Notes: generated from the sequence alone by a model not told the origin. A stretch of 64,000 bases of DNA from Leptolyngbya sp. SIOISBB (GCA_010671905.1 JAAHII010000001.1:124001-188000); one strand, 5' to 3'; shown: positions 53,786-61,697, counted from the first letter of the stretch. Program-made: numbers and translations.

Positions 53786-54658
53786 ATGGCATCTCAATCA
53801 TCTTCCCCTATGCGCCCGCTGAACGTCGGCGATGTCGTTAGTGCCGCCATTAGTCTATTTCGGACGAACTTTGGCACCTATATCGGCCTCAATCTCAAGT
53901 CGGTGCTGTGGTTTATCGTACCGATTTATGGCTGGGCTCGTGGCCTGATGATTCAGTCACAAATTGCTCGCCTCGGGTTTCAAGAGCTGATGCATCAGCC
54001 CGAAACGGTCGCACAGTCTTTGCGAGCGGTGGAACCACGACTCTGGCCCTTTTTAGGCGTCGGTATGTTGGTTTGGTTAATCCAAGTCGCCGTGGGCTAT
54101 GCGGTCTCCTTCGTGATGACGATTGTGATGGTGCCCATTTCCGTCATCGGGGGGGCTGGGGGCGACGCGGCTGCCATCCTCTCGGGCTTACTGATGGTGG
54201 GGGTGCAATTGGTGGTGGTCGCCGCGCAGATGTGGGTACAGGCGCGACTTTATCTCTGGAACTTGATTTTAGCGATGGAGCCCGATACCGAGTCCACCAC
54301 GGCAATTACTCGCAGTTGGGAACTCACTCAGGGCAATGGTGTGCGGGTCTTGTTTTCCCTCCTGGTGGCTTACCTCGTGATGTTGCCGTTGTATGCCCTG
54401 ATGATTATTATTCCAATTATCATTGCCGTGCCGTTTTTGGGTGGTGGTTTGTTGGAAGGGGATGTCCCGAGTACGGCGGCGATTCTGGGTATTTTATTCG
54501 CAATCTTGGTGTTTTTAGCCTTAACGATCCTGATCGGGATATTGACGGCCCCCTTCTTTCAAACCATTAAATCGGTGTTGTATTACGATCTGCGGAGCCG
54601 CCGCGAAGGGATGGATATTCAGTTTCGCGATCGCCCCCGCGATCAGAGAGACTCATGA
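53786..54658 (+). CDS. Polytopic membrane protein of unknown function
   Basis: 290 residues. A short N-terminal amphipathic part (NVGDVVSAAISLFRTNFGTY) is followed by about six membrane helices: SVLWFIVPIYGWARGLMI, FLGVGMLVWLIQVAVGYAVSFVM, ILSGLLMVGVQLVVVAAQMW, VLFSLLVAYLVMLPLYALMI, IIPIIIAVPFLGGG, and AILGILFAILVFLALTILIG. The tail is basic. The layout resembles the DUF975/GDPD-membrane-domain group (SLELTQGN and FQTIKSVLYYDLRSRREGMD in the last loop). It overlaps the RDD gene by four bases (ATGA), implying coupled translation and perhaps a complex with it. Confidence 0.78.
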   Translation: MASQSSSPMRPLNVGDVVSAAISLFRTNFGTYIGLNLKSVLWFIVPIYGWARGLMIQSQIARLGFQELMHQPETVAQSLRAVEPRLWPFLGVGMLVWLIQVAVGYAVSFVMTIVMVPISVIGGAGGDAAAILSGLLMVGVQLVVVAAQMWVQARLYLWNLILAMEPDTESTTAITRSWELTQGNGVRVLFSLLVAYLVMLPLYALMIIIPIIIAVPFLGGGLLEGDVPSTAAILGILFAILVFLALTILIGILTAPFFQTIKSVLYYDLRSRREGMDIQFRDRPRDQRDS

Positions 54659-55461
54659 CGCTGTTTAAAACCATTACAATTCAGACGCCCGAAAGTGTGG
54701 AACTCGAATTCACCCTGGCGGGGATTGGTAATCGGGCCTTAGCATTACTAATCGATTACCTGCTGGTGTTTTTGCTGCTGTCACTGGTGTCGCTGTTCAC
54801 GTCCTTCCTGAGCGAGCAGTTGACCAGTCTTTTGCTGTTGCTAGGCGATGGGGCTGAGGGGGTCGATTTGTGGCTGCTGGCGATCGCCTTGCTAGCTACT
54901 GCCGCGATTTATGGCGGCTATTTCGTCGGCTTTGAAGCGTATTGGCAAGGCCAAACCCCAGGCAAACGACTGGCTAAAATTCGCGTCATCAACGACAACG
55001 GGAAGCCAGAAGGGGCCTTTCAGGCGGCGCTGAGAGCCCTCTTGCGCCCCGTCGATGACATTCTCTTTCTGGGCTTTTTCTGCATTGTTTGCAGCTCGCA
55101 AGAAAAACGCATCGGTGACTGGCTGGCGGGCACTCTGGTGGTGCAGTCGGCGACGGTAGTCGGGGATGCCAAGGTCAGCATTTCGTCCGCCTCGCAAACT
55201 CTAGCAACTGAGCTAATGGGGCAAAGCAATATTGGCAATTTACTGCCGGATGACTTTGCCACACTGCGAGAGTATTTGTTGCGGCGGCAGCTCCTCACCA
55301 CTGCATCGCGTCGAGAATTGAGTGTACAACTCGCCCAACAGCTACAAGACATTATTGAACTTAAAGAACTGCCACAAGCGGAGATGCCAGCTGAGCAGTT
55401 TTTAGAAGCGGTTTATGTGGCGTATCAAAAACAGTTTGGCGATCGCCGCCGAGCCTACTAG
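54655..55461 (+). CDS. RDD family membrane protein
   Basis: 268 residues. TPESVELEFTLAGIGNRALALLIDYLLVFLLL near residues 9–40 holds the RDD motif (NRALALLIDY). A second helix follows, LWLLAIALLATAAIYGGYFV near 72–91. QTPGKRLAKIRVINDNGKPEGAFQAALRALLRPVDDIL near 100–137 is the conserved loop. GDWLAGTLVV near 160 closes the domain. About 100 cytosolic residues follow. The function is poorly known; some members transport or regulate ions. A 40-bp partial copy of its 3' end follows immediately (55461–55500). Confidence 0.85.
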   Translation: MTLFKTITIQTPESVELEFTLAGIGNRALALLIDYLLVFLLLSLVSLFTSFLSEQLTSLLLLLGDGAEGVDLWLLAIALLATAAIYGGYFVGFEAYWQGQTPGKRLAKIRVINDNGKPEGAFQAALRALLRPVDDILFLGFFCIVCSSQEKRIGDWLAGTLVVQSATVVGDAKVSISSASQTLATELMGQSNIGNLLPDDFATLREYLLRRQLLTTASRRELSVQLAQQLQDIIELKELPQAEMPAEQFLEAVYVAYQKQFGDRRRAY

Positions 55462-55500
55462 CGGTCTATGGGGTGTATCAGCAAAAGTTTGGCGATCGCT
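55408..55500 (+). repeat. Tandem duplication of the RDD gene 3' end
   Basis: GCGGTTTATGTGGCGTATCA at 55408 is repeated 53 bp later as GCGGTCTATGGGGTGTATCA at 55461, through the GGCGATCGC octamer, about 80% alike. The second copy lies beyond the stop and encodes AVYGVYQQKFGDRC in frame terms. Confidence 0.5.
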
Positions 55501-55691
55501 GCCCTTCTGAGTACAGCTAATATCGATTCTCTAAAATCCAGTACACATCTTCCCCCTTAGCCCCCTTGCCCCCCAGAGCCCTCAACTCCGATCTGTAGCT
55601 CTATTCTGGAAGATATTGGCGACCCAACATTTCCCGCGCTTCCGTATGACCGTTGAGCCTCCCAATAACCTTGCCAAGCGGTAACGTCCCA

Positions 55692-56222
55692 ATGCGTCAA
55701 TACAAAGCTCTGATCAGTCTGGTCTGTCTTGGGTTTGGTCTAGCGGTCATTGGGCAGTCAGTCTTCATTCCCTTTGAGCCCGTCCCGGCCAAGGTGACCG
55801 AATCGAATCTTACGGCCTTACCCCGCTCTTCTGATCGTCCTCCGCGTTATCGTTCTTCGTTTACTTACGAGTATATTTATCGCGATCGGCAGTACACCTC
55901 TAAACAATACGCTTACTTCGGCCGCAACCGGGGTGAAGCCGTGTGTCGCTATAACGTCGGTGATACCTTGACTGCGTATGTCAATCAACACCAGCCAAGC
56001 TTTGCCGTGATTAACCGTCACCCATCAGTATTCGCCTATGCCCTCGCGATCTTGGGAAGCCTGATGTTGGTACATACACTCCTGGATTATGTACCGGCGT
56101 TGGCAAATCAGCGCTGGTTTCAAAAAATCTACGCTCGTTTAGGTGCGTTGATTGGCATAACGGTCTTTTTCGGTGGGCTAGCTTACTTTGGCTATTACTT
56201 AGTACTGGCAACGCATTGTTGA
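55692..56222 (+). CDS. DUF3592-like membrane protein
   Basis: 176 residues from the ATG at 55692 (MRQYKALISLVCLGFGLAVI); an in-frame TTG at 55653 would add 13 residues. There are membrane helices at both ends: residues 5–25, and about 112–130 (FAYALAILGSLMLVHTLL) with 150–168 (LGALIGITVFFGGLAYFGYY). The soluble middle, SSFTYEYIYRDRQYTSKQYA and RYNVGDTLTAYVNQHQPSFA, is the DUF3592 pattern (Y-x-Y-x-(V/Y)-x-G, then Y-x-P-x-x-P). Function unknown. It is convergent with the small-protein cluster. Confidence 0.75.
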   Translation: MRQYKALISLVCLGFGLAVIGQSVFIPFEPVPAKVTESNLTALPRSSDRPPRYRSSFTYEYIYRDRQYTSKQYAYFGRNRGEAVCRYNVGDTLTAYVNQHQPSFAVINRHPSVFAYALAILGSLMLVHTLLDYVPALANQRWFQKIYARLGALIGITVFFGGLAYFGYYLVLATHC

Positions 56223-56247
56223 ATGGGCCATGTGATACCAAAGCTGG

Positions 56248-56382
56248 CTACTGACTCTGGTGAACGTTGTACTGCTTACGGGCATAGGACTTACCGAGGA
56301 AAGTGGTGGTTTCGTTCATTTCAGCGGCTTCGATGGCAGGGTTAGAAGCTTCATAGGACTGACCGAGAAAAGAGAGTTACAC
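56248..56382 (-). pseudogene. DUF4278-like small gene with a nonsense second codon
   Basis: The minus strand reads GTG TAA CTC TCT… then LSFLGQSYEASNPAIEAAEM, NETTTFLGKSYARKQYNVHQ, SQ and stop. The repeated FLG(Q/K)SY motif followed by a basic QYN(V/I)HQ tail resembles cyanobacterial DUF4278-type small proteins. The second codon TAA probably arose from CAA, because homologous starts are M-(Q/K)-L. An internal ATG could still give a 23-residue peptide. A related decayed copy is at 58129–58238. Confidence 0.45.
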
Positions 56383-56521
56383 GGTGGGGGCTTCGTTGTT
56401 TGAGAGTGGTGTGTGTTTCGTTCGATGTTTTTAGTATCCCGATCTGGACTTCAGGTTTGTCGGGGAAAATTGAGGGGTTGGAAATCCAAAATTCAGGTCA
56501 TGATGTGCGCCCATCAGAAAA

Positions 56522-56548
56522 GGCTCTGAATCTTTTCAGACCAGAGCC
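56522..56548 (-). terminator. Rho-independent terminator of the repeat-protein gene
   Basis: GGCTCTG (56522–56528) pairs with CAGAGCC (56542–56548); on the minus strand TTTTCTG follows. It lies 130 bp after the stop at 56681. Confidence 0.6.
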
Positions 56549-56680
56549 CCTGGAGCCCACAAGATGATTAACTCGCGCGGAGTTCGGGCACCAAGCTTGA
56601 ATAAAGCCCCCTCAACGAGATTCATTAAGGAGGCTGGAGTGTGTGTGAATGAGAAAGTCGTTGGCTAGAAAGGCTAGAAC

Positions 56681-57148
56681 TCAAGCAATGGCGTCTTTTT
56701 CAAGGTTCTCCCGACGCAACCCGTCAAAGTTAACCGCATCCTTCTCTAGGTTCTCTTGACGGAGTTCATCAAAGTCAATGGCCGCCAAGATGCTGACAGC
56801 GGCATCCTTATCAAGATTCTCGCGACGCAGTTCATCGAAGTCGATACCTTTGGCCAGCACTTCATAGACAGCGTCTTTGTCGAGATTCTCACGACGCAGC
56901 TCACCAAAATCCACAGCGTCCTTATCTAAGTTTTCGCGGCGTAGCTCGTCGAAATCAATGCCTTTGATCTGGATGGTTTCAACTGCATCTTTCTCCAGGT
57001 TCTCGCGGCGTAGCTGGTCGAAGTTAGTCGCATCCTTTTCTAGGTTTTCTTGACGTAGCTCATCAAAGTCAGGAGCGGCGTAGCTAGCGGGAGCAATGGC
57101 GATGGAAACAGCGGTCAAAGCAATGAGGGCGAGTGCAATGCGTTTCAT
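56681..57148 (-). CDS. Secreted protein with seven FDELRRENLDKDA repeats
   Basis: 155 residues. AAGGAG precedes the ATG. Residues 1–24 form a signal peptide (MKRIALALIALTAVSIAIAP-ASYA, then APDFDE). The mature part is almost entirely seven copies of a 14-residue unit F-D-E-L-R-R/Q-E-N-L-E/D-K-D-A-V, in three short-spaced pairs plus one, with short linkers such as ETIQIKGID, YEVLAKGID and VSILAAID. Each unit has alternating acidic and basic residues, compatible with amphipathic helices. It contains no cysteine. I know no family with this repeat. It is the largest of a run of minus-strand small genes with its own terminator; the function is unknown. Confidence 0.8.
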   Translation of the reverse strand: MKRIALALIALTAVSIAIAPASYAAPDFDELRQENLEKDATNFDQLRRENLEKDAVETIQIKGIDFDELRRENLDKDAVDFGELRRENLDKDAVYEVLAKGIDFDELRRENLDKDAAVSILAAIDFDELRQENLEKDAVNFDGLRRENLEKDAIA

Positions 57149-57384
57149 GGTTTGAACTCCTTGGTCGCTTGAGCGACTTAATCATCTTGATTTCTATAGT
57201 GGGGGGCATCCCTGAGCCACATCTGACGAGGAAATAAGTGTTACTTAATCCCTACCTGAGAAAGCTGAGGAATACATTCAGCAAGAGCTCAGACGTGCTT
57301 ACCTTGGCGTTGAACCCACCATAGAAAGCAATCGGGAGCTTCTTGGGAACCAAAGAAGGAGAAGTCGAGAAGGGCTCAGCGCCA

Positions 57385-57416
57385 TAAAAAAATCCCCTGA
57401 CCCAAAGGCCAGGGGA
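57385..57416 (-). terminator. Terminator of the 65-residue conserved gene
   Basis: Stem CCCCTG (57394–57399) / CAGGGG (57410–57415), followed on the minus strand by ATTTTTTTATGG, a seven-base T-run. It lies about 45 bp past the stop at 57459. Confidence 0.75.
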
Positions 57417-57458
57417 AACAGTCAAGGAAACAAACTCCAGGAGATGAAAACCAAAGCT

Positions 57459-57656
57459 CTAGGCGAGTAGCCCCAACGTCTTACCGTGGTCACGCGCCAT
57501 CCGAATCAATGCCTGCCGCTCTTTACTGGGAATCCCCACGCGGTTGCAGAAGTTCGTAATCACCTTGGAATGCAAGGTAATTGCTTGACCTCGAACCTGT
57601 TTCAGCTTGCGGTCACCAATCAGTTGACGAGTCAGTACGACAACGGGAGCAAACAT
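57459..57656 (-). CDS. Small conserved cyanobacterial protein, unknown function
   Basis: 65 residues from the ATG at 57656 (MFAPVVVLTRQLIGDRKLKQ), eight bases after a GGAGG site; an in-frame upstream start at 57671 would overlap that site. The sequence continues VRGQAITLHSKVITNFCNRV, then GIPSKERQALIRMARDHGKT and LGLLA. This pattern (LRGKAI-x-LHS-x-VI-x-NFCN … ARxxGxxLGLLA) is known to me from many cyanobacterial genomes as a short uncharacterised protein, sometimes annotated without proof as an electron transporter. Basic, one Cys, no membrane helix. It has its own terminator and sits next to psb34. Confidence 0.82.
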   Translation of the reverse strand: MFAPVVVLTRQLIGDRKLKQVRGQAITLHSKVITNFCNRVGIPSKERQALIRMARDHGKTLGLLA

Positions 57657-57722
57657 CCTAAATACCTCCAAAAAGTGGCGATAAAGCAGCGAGAGAGGAG
57701 AGTCATTAAAGCCAAGCCGGGC

Positions 57723-57893
57723 TTAGCTCACTGCCAGCGCCACCATGAACAAACCCGTGACGAACAAACTGGCAATGGCACCCTGGAGCATGTAGCGTTG
57801 CTGCTGCTCAGCTGAGGGGTACTCCGCCAGATACGCTTCTGTCTCGACTGCATAGGCATTGAGAACGCCGTTGTCTAGTTGCGTGGTGTACAT
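57723..57893 (-). CDS. psb34: Psb34 (Ssl1498 family) photosystem II assembly protein
   Basis: 56 residues from the ATG at 57893 (MYTTQLDNGVLNAYAVETEA), ten bases after a GGAGG site. The N-terminal half is polar and contains NNYA/NAYAVE-like and YLAEYPSAEQQQRYMLQGA segments; the C-terminal half is one membrane helix (IASLFVTGLFMVALAVS). This is the Ssl1498 light-harvesting-like family; Psb34 binds the CP47 module at the site used by Hlips during photosystem II assembly (established in Synechocystis). Its neighbours here are other very small minus-strand genes. Confidence 0.85.
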   Translation of the reverse strand: MYTTQLDNGVLNAYAVETEAYLAEYPSAEQQQRYMLQGAIASLFVTGLFMVALAVS

Positions 57894-58050
57894 GAGCCAA
57901 ACCTCCAAGGTGGAATGCGCTTGCTTATGTAAATTAATGTAACAGAATATATAACAGAATGTAAATATGTTTGCTTTTATTTAATATTTGCGCTACCAGA
58001 ATATTTCTCTGCCTGAGGCACTGGCTCAAGGGCTGGGGTAGAGCAAGAAA

Positions 58051-58082
58051 AATCCCCTACACCGTGATTAGTGCAGGGGATT
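58051..58082 (-). terminator. Terminator-like hairpin
   Basis: AATCCCCTACAC (58051–58062) pairs with GTGCAGGGGATT (58071–58082), one mismatch; on the minus strand TTTTCTTGC follows. It lies after the decayed gene at 58129. Confidence 0.65.
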
Positions 58083-58128
58083 GGGCTGTCGAGTTGAGTT
58101 GCGCAGGAGGAGAAAAGCTGGATTGGGT

Positions 58129-58238
58129 CTAGCGGCTATAACGAACGCCACGATAGGTCATTTCAGAAGCAATCTGTTGACGCTGGTGAATGTTGTACTG
58201 CCTGAGGGGGAAGACTTGTCGAGGAAAGAGCGTTGCAT
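58129..58238 (-). pseudogene. DUF4278-like small gene with a frameshift
   Basis: The minus strand from the ATG at 58238 reads MQRSFLDKSSPSGSTT, while another frame continues RQYNIHQRQQIASEMTYRGV then RYSR and stop (58129). Compared with 56248–56382 (FLGKSYARKQYNVHQ), one base is missing between the codons for the Ser-Tyr-Ala and the Arg-Gln-Tyr-Asn. The tail TYRGVRY is the hallmark of DUF4278. The gene appears inactive. Confidence 0.5.
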
Positions 58239-58325
58239 GGTGGCGAGGGGTTGAAACAGAGTTGTACTGTCAGAAAGTTGAGTGAGAGAGCATGAAATCT
58301 GTTGACTTAAGTTAGCCAAATGTCT

Positions 58326-58490
58326 TTAGACACCCTTTCGGAAGTTAGTTTTAACTGCTTCAATTTCTTCAGAAAGCGACCTAATCTCAGAAAATAGTGC
58401 ATAAAAATCTTGGCTATCAGCTTTACTCATGTCAGTTGCCTTAACAGCAGATGCAGGCTTTTCGTAGGATTGGTCGAGGCGTGGTTTCAT
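58326..58490 (-). CDS. 54-residue small protein, unrecognised
   Basis: ATG at 58490, nine bases after GGAG. Sequence in parts: MKPRLDQSYEKPASAVKATD, MSKADSQDFYALFSEIRSLS, EEIEAVKTNFRKGV. The start RLDQSYEKPA aligns with LGQSYEASNPA in the decayed DUF4278-like gene at 56382, so it may be a distant relative with a new C-terminus. The C-terminal 28 residues form an acidic amphipathic helix (ALFSEIRSLSEEIEAVKTNF). No Cys, no membrane helix. The gene is real judging by its ribosome site and coding pattern; function unknown. Confidence 0.6.
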   Translation of the reverse strand: MKPRLDQSYEKPASAVKATDMSKADSQDFYALFSEIRSLSEEIEAVKTNFRKGV

Positions 58491-58792
58491 AGTCGGAGCT
58501 CCATGGTGTGTGCGTTGTCATAGGTAGAAACAGCCGCTTTCGGCCAGTTTCCTCGCACAAAAGTGTGTTCTTCCTCACATGTAGCTGTGATATTGCCTCG
58601 TATGCCTGGCTGAGAAACGGAACGACGCTCTCAAATCAGCGTGAAATGTGCGTTCAGAGGTCGGCGGTATCGATGCTGACATCAATAAAGTGTCCCACGT
58701 AGCTTCTGTCGAGAACTCACCTTACTCGGAAGCTTTTATAAATCCACCTAAACTTTGGATATGGGACATTTCAAAACTAAACCCGTATGAAA
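58491..58792. other. Gene-free stretch between the small-protein cluster and the hydrolase
   Basis: About 300 bases with no supported gene. It presumably contains the promoter of the 54-residue gene. Confidence 0.4.
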
Positions 58793-58820
58793 GGCCCCTA
58801 GCCGAATGCAGCTAAGGGCC
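58793..58820 (-). terminator. Terminator of the dienelactone-hydrolase-like gene
   Basis: GGCCCCTAGC (58793–58802) pairs with GCTAAGGGCC (58811–58820) with one mismatch; the minus strand continues TTTCATACG. It lies about 60 bp past the stop. Confidence 0.55.
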
Positions 58821-58881
58821 AAGAGAGAGTAGACTTGCCTGCTCAACCTCAGAAACTCTCCTGACTCAGTGGGGCTGAGGA

Positions 58882-59664
58882 TTAGACTTGGCGCTCTAAA
58901 AAGCTCAGCAAAGCCTCCCAAGACTGGATATCAGCGTGGGAGTCGTAGCGCGAAGAGCCACCGTCTGCGCCCCAGACGGTAAAGGAGTGCAGCACCCCGC
59001 CGTAGATTTCCATGTCGTAAGGAACTTCAGCCGCATTGAGTTCATCGGCCAAAGCCGCCACTTCTGACATCGGCGCAACGGGATCATTGCCGCCGTGCAA
59101 AACCAAAATGGGTGCTGGGGTGGCGCTGTAATCCTGGCCTTCAGGGGTGACGAGACCACCGTGAAAACTGACGAAACCATCGATATCCATCCCAGCGCGG
59201 GCCATTTCGAGTACTGCCGCCCCGCCAAAGCAGTAGCCCATGGCAACAACGCGATCGGGGTCAACGCCTGCCATTGATTGGGCTTCGGCGAGACCCGCCA
59301 TGATTCGCTGGCGCATGGTGGCGCGATCGCTATAGAGCTTGCCACTTTCGGCGCGGGATTCTTCCACATTGGTAGGGCGGTTGCCTTGGCCATAGAGGTC
59401 AGCCGCAAAAGCCGCATACCCGCGCTCAGCAAGCATTTGCACCCGGCGCTGTTCATAATCATCAATGCCATTCCAATCGTGGATCAGCAGGACGATGGGT
59501 TGCTCATCCCCAAACCCTTCATTCATCGCAAAATAACCTTCAAACGGCTGCCCGTCGATTTCGTACACGACGGGTTCGGCTAAGATGCTGGCTTTCGCGT
59601 TGACCACCGTGAAGCCCACCACTGCAGCCACAGCCAGGCATAGCAATAGTAATTTCCTCAACAC
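58882..59664 (-). CDS. Secreted dienelactone-hydrolase family protein
   Basis: 260 residues from a GTG at 59664, seven bases after AAGGAGG (an in-frame TTG three bases earlier is too close to that site). Residues 1–25 are a signal peptide (LRKLLLLCLAVAAVVGFTVV-NAKA). The alpha/beta hydrolase body shows PIVLLIHDWNGIDDYEQRRV (oxyanion region), VVAMGYCFGGAAVLEMARAG near 143–162 with the Cys nucleophile (G-x-C-x-G), ILVLHGGNDPVAPMSEV near 190–206 (Asp), and GGVLHSFTVWGAD near 226–238 (His). It is thus a Cys-type DLH acting in the periplasm. Substrate unknown. Confidence 0.88.
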   Translation of the reverse strand: MLRKLLLLCLAVAAVVGFTVVNAKASILAEPVVYEIDGQPFEGYFAMNEGFGDEQPIVLLIHDWNGIDDYEQRRVQMLAERGYAAFAADLYGQGNRPTNVEESRAESGKLYSDRATMRQRIMAGLAEAQSMAGVDPDRVVAMGYCFGGAAVLEMARAGMDIDGFVSFHGGLVTPEGQDYSATPAPILVLHGGNDPVAPMSEVAALADELNAAEVPYDMEIYGGVLHSFTVWGADGGSSRYDSHADIQSWEALLSFLERQV

Positions 59665-59826
59665 CAAACTTCCTCCTTACGGTTTACCAAGGCCAGGAGC
59701 CATTCTTGTGTCGGCCTTAGTCAATCAGGATCACATCCTGCATCGACTACAGTCAATAGTTTAGAGAGCTTTGGTCGTTCTCAGGTTGTCAGACGACTAA
59801 ATTGGGTGAGCTTTTTAAGGTACGAG

Positions 59827-60579
59827 TTAAACAGCGAGGAATTCTTGGATGACGGCGTTACTCAGTTCAGACGTCGGGCCAGAGGCGACAATGCCGCCTT
59901 TTTGCATGGCGTAGTAGTAGTCGGCCTGGCGCACAAAATGCAGATGCTGCTCGACCAATAGCACTGAAATGCCCGTGGTCTCAATAATGCGGCGGACGGC
60001 AGCCTCAATGTCCAAAATGATGGAGGGCTGGATGCCTTCGGTGGGTTCGTCGAGCACCAGGAGTTTGGGCTGACTCATTAGGGCGCGAGCGATCGCGAGT
60101 TGCTGCTGTTGACCGCCACTCAGGTCACCGCCCATACGACTCAGCATGGTTTTGAGAACGGGAAAGAGCTCAAAGATTTCTTCCGGCACTTGCTTCGACT
60201 TTTGCCCGCGATCGCCCAAGGCTTCTTGCCCAATGATTAGATTTTCCTCCACGGTTAGCCGAGGAATGATTTCGCGGCCCTGGGGCACGTAGCCGATGCC
60301 CATACGAGCCCGTTTGTCTGGTGACGCCTTGAGGATGGATTGCCCCCCATACTGAATGTCACCCGTACGGGGCATGAGCAATCCCATGACGTTATTCAAT
60401 AACGTGGTTTTGCCGACGCCATTGCGCCCAATCAGACAGACCATTTGCCCTTTGGGCACTGACAGGGAGACATCGCGCAGGATGTGGCTTTCGCCGTAGA
60501 AAAAATTGAGCCCCGAAATGTCTAACATGGGTGCGGCGATCGTGGCCGCATTAGCAGGGTTGGGCAGAGTGCGGGTCAT
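59827..60579 (-). CDS. urtE: Urea ABC transporter ATP-binding subunit UrtE
   Basis: 250-residue cytosolic ATPase (LivF type) of the high-affinity urea importer. LIGRNGVGKTTLLNNVMG (Walker A, Arg-Asn-Gly-Val variant typical of UrtE) lies near residues 48–65, IPRLTVEENLIIGQEA follows, DLSGGQQQQLAIARAL is the signature near 152–167, and LLVLDEPTEGIQPSIILDIE (Walker B with EGIQPS, a UrtE hallmark) is near 173–192. The start overlaps the urtD stop by one base (TAATG). It is last in the urtBCDE order here; the binding protein UrtA is outside the window. urt operons are NtcA-controlled in cyanobacteria (established), but that promoter would be upstream of the window. Confidence 0.95.
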   Translation of the reverse strand: MTRTLPNPANAATIAAPMLDISGLNFFYGESHILRDVSLSVPKGQMVCLIGRNGVGKTTLLNNVMGLLMPRTGDIQYGGQSILKASPDKRARMGIGYVPQGREIIPRLTVEENLIIGQEALGDRGQKSKQVPEEIFELFPVLKTMLSRMGGDLSGGQQQQLAIARALMSQPKLLVLDEPTEGIQPSIILDIEAAVRRIIETTGISVLLVEQHLHFVRQADYYYAMQKGGIVASGPTSELSNAVIQEFLAV

Positions 60580-61697
60580 TAGTTCAAATCCTCTAGGGCG
60601 GCAGCTTCTAAACGACTGACGGTTTCAGCGGGCAAGTTTAATAGAGACACCAACTTTTGATACACCTGGGCTTCAGTTTCATTGATTTCATTAGAGCTGA
60701 TCACCTCATAGCTCAACATCAAGGCCTGCTCGCGCTGGGCCGGGGTCTGGAGTTGGGGCACCAGTTCTTCTAGCGGAATTTCTTTGGCGAGCAAGTTACC
60801 CAAGTCATCCTTGAGCTGGGCTTGCTCTTCGGGGTCCTGAGCAAACTGGCGGCTGAGGCGATCGAGGATGAGATTTTGTTGTATCGGGTCAAAATTGTCA
60901 TCAGCCCAAGCCATGGTGGCCGCAATGCGTAGCAGCAGCATTTGCTCCGGCGTCACTGATGTTTCTTGTCCTAGGTACACCTCAATGACCCGTGGATCAT
61001 TTTGCACTTCATCCATGGTGCCTTCGCACAGCACTGACCCTTGGTGCAACACGGTGACTTGACGGGCAATCTGGCGCACAAATTCCATGTCATGCTCAAT
61101 CACAATGATGGAATGGCTCTCGGCCAAAGCCATGAGCAGTTTTCCAGTTTGCTCGGTTTCTTCATCGGTCAGGCCCGCCACGGGTTCGTCTACCAGCAGC
61201 AAATCAGGGGACTGAGCCACTAACATGCCGATTTCGAGCCACTGCTTTTCTCCATGGGAGAGCAGTGCAGCGGGAAGGTCAGCCTTGTGATCCAGGCCAA
61301 TGGTTTCGAGCAAACCGCCCACGGTGCGCTTTTCGGCAGCAGGGGTTTTCTTGAACAAGGTGGCAAAGACGTTTTTATCACGATTGCAGGAGAGTTCCAG
61401 GTTTTCGCGCGGGGTGAGGTTGAGATAAACGCGGGGCGTCTGAAATTTGCGCCCAATGCCGAGGCGAGCAATGGTGTGTTCTGCCTGTTTAGCCAGGTCT
61501 TTACCTTTGAATCGTGCCTGTCCTGCCGTCGGCTGCACTTTGCCCGTAATCACATCCAGGAAAGTGGTTTTGCCAGCACCGTTAGGACCAATAATGACGC
61601 GCAGCTCGCCCGCTTCCATCGAAAAGTTGAGATCGTTGAGCGCCTTAAAGCCGTCAAAGCTGACGGTGACATTTTCAATATCGAGAATTGCTGCCAT
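60579..61697 (-). CDS. urtD: Urea ABC transporter ATP-binding subunit UrtD with TerB-like C-terminal domain
   Basis: 372 residues from the ATG at 61697 (MAAILDIENVTVSFDGFKAL). An in-frame ATG at 61751 would add a repeat-derived MPRPNTHPHTHPPSHPP tail and is less likely; neither start has a clear ribosome site. Residues 1–240: ATPase (IIGPNGAGKTTFLDVITGK; GIGRKFQTPRVYLNLTPREN; LLSHGEKQWLEIGMLVAQSP; LLLVDEPVAGLTDEETEQ; VIEHDMEFVR). Residues about 245–372 are an extra helical domain: TPEQMLLLRIAATMAWADDN, ILDRLSRQFAQDPEEQAQLK, MLSYEVISSNEINETEAQVY, KLVSLLNLPAETVSRLEAAA, which resembles TerB/DUF533. Normal UrtD ends near residue 250. The extension may bind metals or regulate the transporter (inference). 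Confidence 0.92.
   Translation of the reverse strand: MAAILDIENVTVSFDGFKALNDLNFSMEAGELRVIIGPNGAGKTTFLDVITGKVQPTAGQARFKGKDLAKQAEHTIARLGIGRKFQTPRVYLNLTPRENLELSCNRDKNVFATLFKKTPAAEKRTVGGLLETIGLDHKADLPAALLSHGEKQWLEIGMLVAQSPDLLLVDEPVAGLTDEETEQTGKLLMALAESHSIIVIEHDMEFVRQIARQVTVLHQGSVLCEGTMDEVQNDPRVIEVYLGQETSVTPEQMLLLRIAATMAWADDNFDPIQQNLILDRLSRQFAQDPEEQAQLKDDLGNLLAKEIPLEELVPQLQTPAQREQALMLSYEVISSNEINETEAQVYQKLVSLLNLPAETVSRLEAAALEDLN

Noticed and set aside
58508-58702. 64-codon plus-strand frame
   Set aside because: No ribosome site, no known motif, opposite to the local gene direction.
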